Counted from the stretch's first letter, positions 48,635-60,999 are shown. The stretch: DNA of 64,000 nucleotides from Blastobasis lacticolella (GCA_905147135.1 LR990054.1:13429001-13493000); one strand, 5' to 3'. Numbers and translations are program-made. Notes: a model not told the origin generated them from the letters alone.

Positions 48635-48643
48635 TTCTTAGAA
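48635..48643. promoter_or_regulatory. STAT-type palindrome TTCTTAGAA
   Basis: TTCTTAGAA is a perfect match to the TTCNNNGAA core bound by insect STAT proteins. It lies about 185 bases upstream of the TATA box of the cytokine-like gene. A single site of this length can occur by chance; its position is what makes it notable. Confidence 0.35.
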
Positions 48644-48699
48644 ATTGATAGAATAAGGTTTAAGTCCGTCTTTCTCCTAATCGTAACGCTTTCATTTTT

Positions 48700-51140
48700 G
48701 GACGAATCTATTGCAAGATTCTAGATTACCTCACAATATTAAATCAAATTCGTGTGATGTTGGGTAAAAATTGTAAAAACCCTTATTACCTACGGGCCGT
48801 ACGGATGTATCTTTTGTCAATCTTCGTGGACCGTCTTAAGAGAAAATTGACTTCCCTTTAATTATGAGCTCGGCTTTAATATTAGCAAAGAGAAATACGA
48901 CGAGAATATAAATATTCAATATTTAATACCTACCACGGGCGTAGCCGGGTTTTGATTTAGGGGGGTGTAAGATCAAAACATATAAATATCGATCCGTATC
49001 CCGCCCCCCTTCAAAAATGGGGTAATCGTAATAAAAGTAACTGAAAATGATTTTTTTCCATTTTGGCTCAATTGACTCGGGGTAAACAAGATACCTAAAT
49101 ATAACAAAAACTAATAACGGCTCGGACTTTTTCGTATACCTACATATTGGCTCTTTAAATCCGAATTAAGTAGGGTTTGAACCCCCTGAACCCCCCCTCC
49201 CTCGCTACGCCTATGATACCTACTGATAAAGTTTCTCCTAATCCAAGCCAAGTCGCGAGCGGAGGATATTCGCAGAAGCGTAGGTATTATAATTAATTAA
49301 ATTAAATTTCAGTAGCCTACATAAATTTATCCGGCTTTTATCAATGACGTAGGCATAGTTTGACGTAATAACCAACGGTAAAGTAAGGGATTTAAGCGGA
49401 AAACGTAAAAACCTTTACCATAATTAGATTACCTATTGTAATTACGAAGTTTTCTCGCCTAACTACAACAATGTTAAAGCAGGATAAAGTTCTTGGTAAA
49501 TATTGCTTATGTTACTAAGGGGTTTGAATTATGTTAGACTTAACCAATTTCGGTTCTTTCACAGGCTGGAAGCTGACCAATGTGAATGTATGACCAATGG
49601 TACTTTTGATTTTTTTAAGAGAAGCTCCTCATACTATCCCAAAATGTAATAGGCTATTTTGTGTAAGTTCCCTCCTCTGTTGAACAGATGCAATTTTTTT
49701 TGGAAAAATGTACAATCTCCTTTCATTAAGAGCGGGAAAACAAAAATCGTTGCACAACTTTTGCCAATGGTGACTGATTAATATTTAATAAGCCAAAATA
49801 TTGGAATTTACGAGATTAATTTAGAAATAGCAATACCCATGATAAGGATGAATGTGTTTAATTATTGAATAGGTGCGTGTTTTTCAGGGACCGTGTTTTT
49901 ATAACTTTATTATTGAATTAGGTTAATTTGTGCAGTTTTCACTGTGTGTGGCAAAACCGCTTTACTTTTCTAACATCTTGTAGCTGGGTGGATCCTACCT
50001 ACGTTTTCTTTGTAGGTAGTACTTATGTGGTAGTTTTAAAAATATCTTAAATTATATTTCTTTCAAAATCTCTATTTGAATACGGTGATTTGAAACCGGA
50101 ACTATATCAAGCGCTTGGCACGCGCCCATATCACATTCATATAAAGTCTAGCCCAAATTCCGTTAATATGTTCTTCATTGACATCGTAATTTCCAAACGA
50201 TATTATTAATTGGATGAGAACATCGAACTATGGTCTGTACCACATTTATGTATTTTATCATAAAGACGTTTGGTAAGTATTTTATGCTTATTATTATAAC
50301 ATGCTTTATTTCAGACATACTTTCTGAGTCATGGGCTTAATTAAACCTATGGTGTCCGCTTGGCTGGGTACTGTATGTTATAGGAGTTACATGACCCTTT
50401 TTCTTGTGTGATCACGTGTAGCGGAGTCAGCTGTCTGCTATAACCGTGTTTATTTATTTATTTTATTTTATAATCGTCTTATCTATTTCTGCTGCTAAGC
50501 AACAGCGTTGACGTTTTGTGTTTTGGCTTCAACGATGCTAGCTTGCGCAATTCAATGCGGTTTTGTATTTATGTTACGAAATATTTACGTGCAAGCATAA
50601 CAAAGCTTAACCTTAAATTTTTAGGGAGTTTTATCTTATTGAGAAAATTAGATCCTGGTATGTTTAATTGACGCAGGGGCGGAGGTATTCGGTGTTACTC
50701 ATGGGTGTGTGTAGATTTTCTCTGTTTTGACTCAAAGTGTGATTCACATGTGTTATGTCTCGTAGGCAACGCGATGACTAACGCACTATAATAATGTTTT
50801 TTTTCAGATTTTTTACGCGATAGCGTATTTTAACGGATTTCTGTTCGTATAATATTTTGTCGCGTGCTGCGGGTAATGCATTATGTAAGGACAGAATATA
50901 ATAGGGAAAACCTAAAACATAAACTTAGCGCAGAATTTTACCTTTTGCGGTCCGCATGTGTATCGGTTATCCCGTTACTATTATTATTTTCCCAGTTATC
51001 ATACGAAATACGGAAATCAGCTTGAGTTACCGTCAAGGTTCTGTTGCGTCCGATTCCGGTCGCATGTAATTAGGCTAACATCGCAACGCGAAGGTACCTG
51101 CCTACCTACATTTGTGAGAAGTCGTGTGGGAACCGATCGG
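48700..51140. other. AT-rich intergenic DNA upstream of the cytokine-like gene
   Basis: No gene was found. It lies directly upstream of the minus-strand promoter. A C-rich repeat-like patch occurs near 48945-49215 (CCCCCCTCCC, GGGGGGTG), resembling the ends of an unclassified interspersed repeat. Confidence 0.4.
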
Positions 51141-51149
51141 AGGTAGGGC

Positions 51150-53300
51150 GAGTCAAGTCGGAGCCATCAATACACTCGCACGATTAGCGGGGCTGTGCGC
51201 GTGAGTGCTTTTTTTGCCCCCTCGTTAGCCGGACGCGGTTTCGCCGCCTCGCCCGCGGCCCGCGGTCAAATAAAACAAAATTATAGTTATAGGGCGCCGC
51301 GCCGCTTATTATTTAACTAGGGCCCGTGGACCGATCCCGATCATCACGCCCCCAAGACCGACGGAGACGGGGCTATGTCGCCGTCTCTGTCCGAATGCCG
51401 GCACACAATTCGCTGTGCGGATGCCGGCGCTGGCGAAGGGTTGACCGGCATCGGAAACAAAAGACGATCGAGTGTTGCGCGCGCGCAAGCCCCTATTGAA
51501 TACGCGAATCCATTACGCACTCGACAACTAGCGGAGGGCGTCGATGCGCAAGAGAGCCGGCAATATCAGCGCAATCGTATCGCGGCGAAGCGCAGGCAAT
51601 TGACACAGTAATAATGTTGTTACCGCCGCGCCGACCGCAGGAGGTGGTGCCGCCCAATAAGGGCCACGTCAAAAGGGAGGCCCGACGTAACAACGCGCGT
51701 TAAACTGCGATCATAACATTTTATTAGTGCGCCCGCGAGACGGTCAAAAGCAACCGCGCGACCGCCGTCATAAGTTCAACCAACAGAGAGAAAAAAATAA
51801 CAGGTCAGCTCGTAAAAGATGTGGAGTCACTCTGTGGGACAAATATTTTCCTGAGAAAACGCGAGATACGTATCTAATTGGCCGGCGACATGGAACAATG
51901 GTATCAGGTAACGCGTTATGACCGGGCCGATGACAATTTTAGTTAGCTCATAAATTATACTAAAGTATATTTTAAGTATCGCTCGACGTGAACTAGGACT
52001 AGCTTAAAGTTGACTCAAATAAAACAAACTGTTAATTACATCGGCTGCGGTTGACAAAAGAATTGAAATATTACGGGTCTCTACAACGAGGACGAAATCG
52101 GAGAGGCATCAACTTAATTGAATATTTAAATTAACTGTAACATCACGAACAATGTAGAGGCTCGATCGCATTCCTTAGCCATTGAAGAACTGACCGGGCG
52201 ACCATAAAAAGTCGTAGATACCTACACGTAGGTAATACACAGGTTATAAGGGGACATAAAAAAGTAGGGACCGCGTCGGAGGTCGGGCCGACTACCCGAG
52301 AAACAAAGATTTCGTTTATTTTTTAACAGCTCGCCCGTACACAAAGGAGGCACGAAAAACGACTCAAACGAGAGGAGCTTGTTAACCTTTTTAAAAAGAA
52401 ATCGCGCGACCGCTAACTAGAATTTCGGCTCGAAAACCGAGAAAAGTCGCGCCGCTGGATGCGCGCGCGTCGCCCGCGCCGGCGCCTCGCCGTCGTTATG
52501 CTAATCGTCATCCGCGGCCCTTGCCGAATCGCCGCCGCCGCCGCGCCGGACCGCCGACCGCCGGACGGCCGCTCATTAACGGTACACACGACCTGATATC
52601 CATCCGCGTGACATTAAATAGAAAAAGCGCCATGTTCAGCCATCATAATAGAGGTTTAATTTGAGTCGGTTCATCATTTCGTTAGTAGCGGCTAACAGCC
52701 GATGCGCTCGTAAAATTTGACTGCACATAATAAGGGCGATTATCGCGCGGAGACGCGGCCCCTATCACGGCCGCGGCGGCCGGTGATACTCTTCATTAAC
52801 TGAAAACCGCTCTAAATGGTAATAGCGCCGCGATCGATCGGCCCGGCCGCCGCGCGCGCACCATTTTGCGAATTAAAACCGCCGCAAATTTAATAAGGTA
52901 CCGATTCGCACTCGCTTGCGCGTGATTGCTTTTTAAGACCGTCTCATTTGGGCGCGGCGATTTTCGTGGGTCGTTATTTCGCGTAATTTGCGCACAAATT
53001 TGCGCTCACTTACAGACGATTACGGGGTTGAATGGGATCTAAGCCGGGATAGATATGTCTCGGTGGCCGTGCTGGCTAAATACTGTAATTACGTGTGGTC
53101 TCAGTGAAATAACTGTATTTAATTGAGAGTGCATGCGCGGGCGCAGGGGCCAGCGAACAGCGCTTTTATGTGAAAATGTTGCTAATGAGTGCGCGCCGTA
53201 ATGACGCGGACGCCGCGCCGCCCTGCCGCAATCTCCCCGCCTGCATACAACAGCACAGCTTTTATGTCATCCTGATCACTTATAATTTTCCCTTTTACCG
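51150..53300. promoter_or_regulatory. CpG-rich, repeat-free regulatory-looking block
   Basis: About 2 kb of CpG-dense DNA alternates with ATTA/TAAT homeodomain-core motifs, for example around 52470-52610 and 52740-52990. No interspersed repeat and no credible open frame was found. Its style resembles conserved non-coding DNA near developmental genes. It lies between the cytokine-like gene and the Cys-rich first exon. Function is inferred from composition alone. Confidence 0.3.
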
Positions 53301-55760
53301 CCAATGAGCTACTCGATAATGCGTGCAGTGATTAAGGCCTCCAAAATCATAATTAGAATAAAGAAATTATCTTGTTTTTCACAGAATTTCGGCACAAAAT
53401 TTATACAAAAATAAAACATTCTCAACGACGAAATCTTGAACATTTTTACGGCGCTTAAAGTGCGCGTGCGCATTTCTCTAACCTCGAACACAATACCCGT
53501 ATACCACTATAAAGGCCGGCCTAACCCAACAAGTCGAACTATTCATTGGGCATGCGTAAATTTGCATGAACACTGCAACACTCCACCTGGCCCGAGGGCC
53601 GTGACGTTGCGTTGCTTGCCATTACGTGAACTGTTCCAACTTCCGGGAAAAACTGTGCTCAAAATGTTTACAAGTCCGTAGTACAAGTATGTAATAGTTT
53701 TTCCCGCTCGCTCTGAGGTTTAGTTCGTGCATTCGTATGCGTTTAACGTAATTGCTATATAATTGTTCCGATAGCGTTGCGGTCACGATGAGTCCCGGTG
53801 TTGACATACGGAAGCGATCGAATACAGGCAAGGAGAGCATATTAAGTTATTCATATTATTTACGAGTTTTAATGCACACTTGACACGCGATAATGAAATG
53901 AAATGAAATGAAAATATTTATTTGCTTTGCATAAAAATTAACAATGTGGAAATAGATCAGATAACTTCCCAAGCAAGACGCCAATAAGTAAGAAGAGGGT
54001 CAGAAGTAAGGTGAGGGGTCATCGTCTGTGTTTTAATAACAAGTGCACAAAATTCTTAGTAGTACCTTATTTTGAGAGAACAACTGAGAGTAGCGAATAT
54101 ATGTGCCGTATTCACGCAATAGTTTTTGTTTTGATAGATAACTTAATCGCTTTACAACAAGGAAACCCAATGAATCATTGTTTATGTTGTTTTGTTTGTT
54201 TCCGATAGTAAAATTTATTGATTGGTCTGGGATTTGTAGTTTTCTCAGTTGAGACTACGTAATAGTATAAATCAACTTACTTTTGAATATTGCGCGATAG
54301 TTTTCGTATTTAAGCTGAGGTGGAAAATAAGTTTATAGTTCGTCCGCCCAGGTAAGCAATTTCATTTATCAGTTTTCATATTTTAGTGATTCCCGCCTAA
54401 ACAATCCTTTCATTTAAATTTTTATTTATCAAGACTTTTCGTCCCCACAATCCGCATACTAGATGCAAGAAAGCGTCACGTGGAACCGACGCAGCGATCC
54501 ATCAAGCTGCGCGCGCGCCTCGCCCGAGAAAAAGGCACCGGGCCCGCCGATCGCCGGCTAATATCCGTTCAAGCGTTTTTCCCGCGCGACACTTAAATCA
54601 TTTCTCAGCCTTAAATAGAGAACGCGATATGCACCAACTAATTGCGAAAGGCCCGCGCGTATGTAACTGTACGCCTGTTAAAGGATAGAAACATTTAGTC
54701 AGATATGTCATAGCGGTAACAGCGAGGGGGTAATTACTGGGCCCGAGCCTAGTTAGTGGGCCGATCTTCGTGTCTGACATTGTAGGGAGACCGAGCTCGG
54801 TTTTTTGCTTGTAATGAAATTGTAGCGATCACCAGAGGTTCCGTCTCCGGGCGCAGGCTTGGGAGCCGGCGGAGTTGGGATTGTACCTCTATTTCAATAT
54901 ACCTGACAATAAAATTGTTCCCATTTGTTCCTATACGTGAAAGATTAAAAGCGAAACTGGTCTATAGTATAAGTGGGCTTGCGAGACCGATAACTAAGGG
55001 GAAGCAACGTTCGCAGAGTCCGGAAACTGGATGGGTAACCGTTTCGTACTTTGAGGCTAGTCGAACTTTCGGCACCGCAAGCTCGCCAATAGTTGTGCAT
55101 CCTAGTCTGAAAGAGAAACTAACTAAGCACAAGAACGATTGCCTGAAACCTAGATATAAACAAAAATATTTAAGGTCCACACATGCAACCTCATCAACTA
55201 CCTGTAAACGTGTACTGCTGCACATAACCTCCATCTATACTGTAATCTTGCCAGGCATTTTGAAAATGACACCTAATGTAGGTTTGAAGTTTGTTTATAA
55301 ACTTTTGTTTATTACAGAAATATCAAGTTGAACAGCGGCATTAACTAGGTCTCTACTATATCTACATTATTCTATATAAAGAGCTTTCGACTTCATTAAG
55401 TTTTGTTAATATTCTTATTTTTATGTAGAAAAAACTCTCTGAAACCTATGTGCCATTTAACATTGTAAAAGTATCATTTAAAAAACATAACCTAACCCAG
55501 TTTACCATTCAAATGAATGAATGAGTTCTCAATGTATCTCTTCAGAACCATTAATCTATTAAAGTCTGTCTGACCACTATCACGTAGACTACACCACATA
55601 TTAATTTGATGACGCCCTAAAACAATCTTACGCGGAATTATTTTACGTCACACACGCACTAACAAATAAAATTGACATAGATAACAAAAATAAACTAAAT
55701 TTAGTTTATTTTTGGAAATGATTCATAATTGAATTATTTAATTTATTGTAAATAAAAAAT
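53300..55760. other. Mixed non-coding DNA
   Basis: It includes an ATGAA microsatellite at about 53892-53915 and a CpG-rich patch at 54480-54590. The longest plus frame of the window (54915-55331) starts at a TTG and has no family resemblance, so I treat it as chance. Confidence 0.4.
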
Positions 55761-55877
55761 AATATTGGCGTTAATGTCCCGAACGCGTACGAAGGCCCGG
55801 GGTCCGCCTTGACCATGATCCGGGATTTGGCAAATCAGGTAATTACAGGTGGCAGCTGCCACCTCACATCCGTAATC
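55761..55877 (-). repeat. Short SINE A fragment
   Basis: GGCGTTAATGTCCCGAACG, GGCCCGGGGTCCGCCTTGAC, CATGATCCGGGATTTGGC and CAGGTAATTACAG are the 3' portion of SINE A, antisense to the plus strand. Confidence 0.65.
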
Positions 55878-55879
55878 AG

Positions 55880-56680
55880 CCATTTGATTTCATTTATTCT
55901 AAATAATTATTATATTATTATATTTTATTATTTATTTAATAACTGACTGTTTGAAAAAAATTAAGTCTTCTCTGAATTATGCACAATTTTCTCATTTCAC
56001 TGCATAATTATTTTTACCAGTTAGGTATTTTTAAAGTATGTCAATATATTATCCACTACTTCATCCGCAAGTAAATATAAAGCCTTGTATCAAAAATGTA
56101 TACAAGTATCTATTATTATAATTAACTATTAATCATAGCTAACAACAATATAAACAAAATGTAGAGACGAAATTAATACAAATAAATCTACCGTAATATA
56201 TTTCTCCAAAGATATCTATAATTGATAAAAACTTTATAGGTACTTCAATAACAGTTTTGGATAAATTTGTCTAATAACGATGCATTAGTAATTAATGGTA
56301 TCGCGTTAGTTCTCTAATTATAACACCCAGTGTCTAAACTACATACTTATTAATGGAGCTAGCAACCGGATGTCAACGGATAAATAAATACTGCCCACAG
56401 AGGCTGTAAGTAGCTTAATGGCTTTGATAAGAGACCACTTCAAACTTTAAGACACCTAAGCTATCTATTAGGATTAAACTCAATTATAATTGAGGATACA
56501 TTTTTTAAATATTACAATCTATTCAATTCGTCATTTCAATACAATTAAAAACTAAAGCAGGGCAAGAGAAAACATAACCCAATAAAAATGAAAGTCAAAA
56601 TCAATGACATAAAATTAATAGGTCCCGGCGCAAACTTGCCGAAACAAAATAATTAAAAGAGTGAAACTAAAAATGCTTAC
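55880..56680. other. AT-rich; probable intron of the gene starting at 56954
   Basis: It is very AT-rich, with no second exon recognised. It begins immediately after the GTAAGC donor at 56680. Confidence 0.35.
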
Positions 56681-56954
56681 TACTTCTGGCGGCTCTTGTT
56701 CTGTAGGTTCGACATATATCCACTATCGTGTCACTATCACAGTCACTGTTTTGGCTATTTGTTCTTGTCCTGGGACATTGGTCACATGACGTGGGTTCTG
56801 GTAGGGGCTCGCCGCAGGTGCAGCTGAGCTCTTGTCTGCTGCTTCTGCATCGGTGGTGGTCCTCGGCCATGTACAGCTGGGTCAGTCTTATGGGCATGGT
56901 GGTAGCTTCTCCAAGGCGAAGGTTCGCGCACGACGGCATGGTACTACAATCCAT
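56681..56954 (-). CDS. First coding exon of an unidentified Cys-rich protein (91 codons, partial)
   Basis: An open frame starts at the ATG ending at 56954. The context is favourable (A at -3, G at +4) and an in-frame TGA lies six codons upstream, so this is the probable start. The frame runs to a good donor (AGAAGTA then GTAAGC) at 56681/56680, leaving phase 1, and closes shortly after inside the intron. The product is polar and Cys-rich, with a CxC...CxxC spacing in CTCGEPLPEPTSCDQC, an acidic stretch (NSDCDSDTIVD) and Arg-rich ends. A CpG-rich promoter-like region lies directly upstream. I do not recognise the family. Its downstream exons should lie below 56680, possibly beyond the window or across a large intron that also spans the cytokine-like gene. 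Confidence 0.5.
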
Positions 56955-56989
56955 CGTATACGATCTGTCTCATGCCAATGCCAAAATTG

Positions 56990-57240
56990 GAGCGCGGTGT
57001 CGCACGCGTCGCGTCGGAAGATCGACTAAATCACGCCGTGCGAGGTGCGAAGATAAAAGCCCGGTGTAAGCGGGCCACGTGCGAGGGGCGCGTGGGGGGC
57101 GAAGGCGCGGGGCTCTCCAGACGGCCGCGGACCAATGGCGGCGCGGAGCCCTGGGGGCGGGCCCGGCCTCCCACGGCGCTATGTACCGGGCCCCGCTTGC
57201 ATCGGACCCTAGGGGTTGCATGCGCTACGTCACGATGCCA
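56990..57240 (-). promoter_or_regulatory. CpG-rich promoter of the gene starting at 56954
   Basis: This segment is far richer in G+C and CpG than its surroundings. It carries a CCAAT box (57132-57136), a GC box (57153-57161) and a CACGTG E-box (57076-57081), and ends just upstream of the Cys-rich first exon. No TATA box at a suitable distance is obvious. It could also drive transcription toward the plus strand. Confidence 0.5.
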
Positions 57241-57724
57241 TTGCCTTTCACATACACGTATTCATTCATTATTTTATTACGTTACAGGAAGTAGGGCTTC
57301 GGATTCTACATAGTTAGATAAGGAGCAATTACGATAACGGTATTCTGTTGGCATTTTCCTGCTTTCCACCGTTTATGTAGCGTCTACCCAGTGTTTCCCA
57401 TAATGATTAAGGTTACTTGTAAAAAAAAGAAAAATTCGCCGAACCGCCGTGATGAGTAACGCAACACGTAGCCACGTGTGTAATCAATGGAGTATCTATC
57501 TGCTAGTTCGGTCACGGCTTTGATGTAATCAACCGTGACTGTTGTAATCATTATTGTGATTCAAATTTACTCATACAGGTGAAAATGATCTTTCACAATG
57601 TTATGCATTATTTTGGGGGTAGACTGTAAAGCTTTACGAAAGAGCGCCTCAACATACGGCGCTAGGTCGGTAGTTCATCTAATCGCGTTTTCCACTCCAA
57701 TCATGTTTTCCTCATGTTCGTAAT

Positions 57725-58078
57725 TTACAAATTTCCATAAGCTTGATTGGAAATGAGGGTATGACGTCGGCGATGACGCAGCGCTATGCCTGCAGCTAAC
57801 TCATTCAATATCTTAAATCTCCATGGAGCATCTAACACATCCAGGGGCGTAATTCTCGCATTGTGACATCTCGAATTTGACATTTTTTCTTGGAACACAT
57901 CTTCATTAATAATAACATTGAAATGTCTATTGCAGCGAACCAATATTTTCTTTTTTCCCAGGAGCGTCATTAAATATTGCAAGACGCACATACTCTGATG
58001 AGATAAGAGTCCCTTCCCTTTACACAACGGACCGGATTCACTGAAAGCGGAATTAATAAATTGTGCCGTATGCGCCAT
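57725..58078 (-). CDS. Unclassified open reading frame (117 codons)
   Basis: The frame begins MAHTAQFINSAFSESGPLCK and ends SNQAYGNL followed by TAA. It stays open a further 13 codons upstream, to a TGA near 58120. Composition is protein-like, with internal Cys/His residues and a basic HRRRH cluster, but no domain is recognised and codon choice is not diagnostic. The ATG context is poor (C at -3). It could be a terminal exon, a remnant of a mobile element or chance. Confidence 0.2.
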   Translation of the reverse strand: MAHTAQFINSAFSESGPLCKGKGLLSHQSMCVLQYLMTLLGKKKILVRCNRHFNVIINEDVFQEKMSNSRCHNARITPLDVLDAPWRFKILNELAAGIALRHRRRHTLISNQAYGNL

Positions 58079-58119
58079 AGGTACTGTGTAGTTTTCCTCT
58101 TCATAGATTGTGATTACTA

Positions 58120-59580
58120 ATCAGGATGTTGCACTGATAGTAATGCATTTCTACGACGACTAATGACTTCATATGTAAGAATTTATAGTATTTGAGTTGT
58201 ATGCAGTGCCAGACGAGGAAGGTAACAAAATCATCAGAGAAATAGATTTTAAGTCATAATATTGAATATCCAGTTCCGTGTACGTACACGAATAAATGTC
58301 AATTTATTACAGTAATTTAGTTATCTTGTTGTCAGTAGTAAATAATGGTTAGGCAATAATTGCAGCATACGATAACAAAAATATGTGATCTAGGCTCCGT
58401 GGATAATTGAGAGTAAAGCTTTATTTAAATTTATTGTAATCGCAAACCACGCATAAACACAAACAGGCGCGTCGATAGAATTATTGTTGAGCTTCGGTGA
58501 TTTTTTCTGTCCTACATTGTAAACGAGAGCTAAGTAACAAGCTATAAATCTTAATTGAATTGATATCAATGTATTACGTACTGTTATCCAACACTATTCT
58601 TATAAACCAATATGTTTTGTTGATTGTTCATACATAGGTTGCCTTGACGAAATCGCTATAAGCCCTGTGCTTACATACCTAAATAGAGACAGACAGCGGA
58701 AAGCTGGAAAATGATTTATACATTTTTATATATAAATATTATTTTTATGTATTGTTTGTTTTTTTGACAAATAGTAGATTTATTAACAAACCCGACTGTT
58801 AACCTTAAATCCTGATAGATTGGAAGTAGTACACCAGTACTTCAGTAGTTAAAATCCAGTACATAGCAGATGACTGGATGACGTCTGGGTGTATCCATCT
58901 CCCAGTCAGACATCTGGCCGTGACGTCACGACTCTCCGGACACGGGCCTAATTGATTCAGCGTTATCAAGAATCAAGAGCATTAACCGTGACAATGAAAC
59001 ACGCTGAATGAGTAACAGGGCTTCCCCACATGTTGTAACAACCAAAAAATGAAAGTCGTTCAGTGTGGACAATTGAAATACATAATCGTGACTACATTAT
59101 TATAAAACAAAGTCCCCGCTCCCCGTCTGCCTATCTAAACGCAATCAAATCAAATACTTTAGGTTTTCACAAATACTTATAAACGTCATACAATACATAT
59201 AACAAGAATGAATGCTAGGCACCACGGCATCATCGAGCGGACATTTCTTGGCCAGTATGTAAAGCCATATAAAAAAAAGCGCGGCCAAAGATTTTATTCT
59301 TGGTCCGCAAGGGACGCAAGCACCGCCAGCCGGCCACTTGTCACTGTGACATTGACAGACACATAATGTCATCAACTCTGAAACTACTGACCCGATTTTG
59401 AAAATTCGTTAAATCTGTATATACATATTTTATAGAAATTCTATAATAGAATATATTCTTCCCAAGTTTCAAACAACAGACGGAAATAAAACCGCACGAG
59501 CCGCTGGTTTTAATAAAGTAAATAGATAAAAAATGTATTGCATTTGTCCTCAAGAGAGGCCTACTCGTGTATTTTATGGT
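58120..59580. other. Non-coding, AT-rich
   Basis: A weak AAACCTTCCTC-family relic may occupy 58600-58715 (TATAAACCAATATG, CATACATAGG, GACAGACAGCGGAAAGCTGG). Otherwise unique sequence. Confidence 0.35.
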
Positions 59581-59583
59581 CAA

Positions 59584-59628
59584 CTTGGCGTTAATGTCCC
59601 GGTTGTGCTCACACACTCGAGGGCCCGT
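59584..59628 (-). repeat. Tail-only SINE A fragment
   Basis: ACTTGGCGTTAATGTCCCGG, TTGTGCTC and GAGGGCCCG are the 3' terminal bases of SINE A, a severely 5'-truncated insertion. Confidence 0.6.
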
Positions 59629-60132
59629 AATATATCTAGATAAAACAAATAACTGTGAAAAAGACACTAATTAAAAACCAAACAACTATCGTAATCAGAA
59701 TCTGATAATCAGATCAAAATTAACACACACACAGCGCAAAAGCTACTTAAGTTAAAAATCTACTCTATTTGTGTACATTAGGAATAATATGAAATGTAGA
59801 CTACGTGAAGTGTAGGCAGGAACCTATTTGTCCATGCTTTGAAGGATAAGGTAGACGCAACGTAAATTCGAAGACGATTGGCAATTTATTTACGCTCCAG
59901 TTATTATTTCTTTAGTGCGACGAACGAGCAGAATGCCCAAGGGCCCAAGAAGGGCATTCTTGCCCTGCCCACAAGTGGTAACTGTAGTACATAACATCAT
60001 TCATGCATTTATGTGTTAAAGTTTATCCATGTTGATGTACAAGTTTGTTGGATTAACAGCCAAGTTTGACAGACGAAAATTTAGATCAAATCTAACTATT
60101 TGTCATATTAAAAACGTATATATTCTGGCATA

Positions 60133-60350
60133 ATGATGGAAAATTCCTCCATTGATGTGATATGGGTTCATTCTATAACAAACTCTACGAAATATGAAGC
60201 AAAATCTACAAAATCTATTTTGATGAAATATTACGGTGCTAGCGGAGCTATAACGGAGCTTAAACACATGGGAATCCCGATAACATTTCAATGGGGTTCC
60301 CACAGCATTTCAGTATTTTTCGCGAATGAAGTCGCGGGCAAGAGCTAGTC
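60133..60350 (+). repeat. Repeat fragment ending in CTAG
   Basis: It ends GAATGAAGTCGCGGGCAAGA then GCTAG, the terminal signature of a lepidopteran repeat family whose reverse form begins the fragment at 62952. The CTAG end suits Helitrons; the 5' end is unknown. The 71-codon frame here is probably incidental. Confidence 0.35.
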
Positions 60351-60507
60351 GTTTATTTGAGCTTTATATTAATTTATTTTAACATGAATACAGGCAAATG
60401 TCATAATTTTTTAATTATTATTACTTAGGCTAAGCACCCTGTGTAAGCATTACCAATTCTTAAAATAATGTTACATCAGAAATTAAATTACTATTAAATA
60501 TATTATG

Positions 60508-60700
60508 TTGCTGGCCCGGCGCGACTTCGTTTTCTTGATGTCCTACCCCTACCCATCTCTGCTCCTACTTTACACCTACCAGGGTAGGTAGTTTTTTCTT
60601 GCATATAAACCACTCCTGTATATTTTTTGTTCACGCAAATAGAAAAAAAAATCAAATCGGTCAAGCCGTTCTGGAGTTTCAGCGAGACTAACGGACAGCA
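60508..60700 (+). repeat. AAACCTTCCTC-type repeat, diverged copy
   Basis: It starts GGCCCGGCGCGACTTCG and continues with CCTACTTTACACCTACC, CATATAAACCACTCCTG and AAATCGGTCAAGCCG. It is directly followed by the GAT-tailed retroposon at 60714. Confidence 0.55.
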
Positions 60701-60713
60701 GTTGAATTTTATT

Positions 60714-60995
60714 ATATATATACAGTGGCCGTGTGGTGTCCGGCAGAGTAGAATAGCACCAACCCCTTACACTCATGGGTGGCGTACAAGGCGACTTATG
60801 TTTTCGAGGCAAAAGATCAAGAGTCTCCATAGTCTGGAAAATGGGCAGCAGCATTTTCCATTGTCATATTTAAACACTGCGATCTCCAACCCGCCTGCCA
60901 AGCGTGGAGATTATGGCAATAACCTCCCCTTTCGTGGATGAGGCCCTAAGTCCTGCAGTGGGCTGTTACGGGCTGTGATGATGATATATATACAG
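60714..60995 (+). mobile_element. Short GAT-tailed retroposon, copy 7, with 12-bp target duplication
   Basis: The element (60726-60983) starts TGGCCGTGTGGTGTCCGGC and ends GGGCTGTGATGATG. It is flanked by the exact direct repeat ATATATATACAG (60714-60725 and 60984-60995). The flank is low-complexity, so the duplication is slightly less certain than at copies 1 and 2. Confidence 0.8.
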
Positions 60996-60999
60996 AAGA

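Noticed and set aside
54915..55331. Longest plus-strand frame (138 codons)
   Set aside because: It opens with TTG, has its first ATG near the end, and shows no domain, splice context or repeat match; frames of this length are expected by chance in 64 kb.
56728..57221. Plus-strand frames of 113 and 113 codons and a minus-strand frame of 83 codons
   Set aside because: They are antisense or upstream frames in CpG-rich promoter DNA, where stop codons are rare; the minus-strand exon has the better start, donor and upstream stop.
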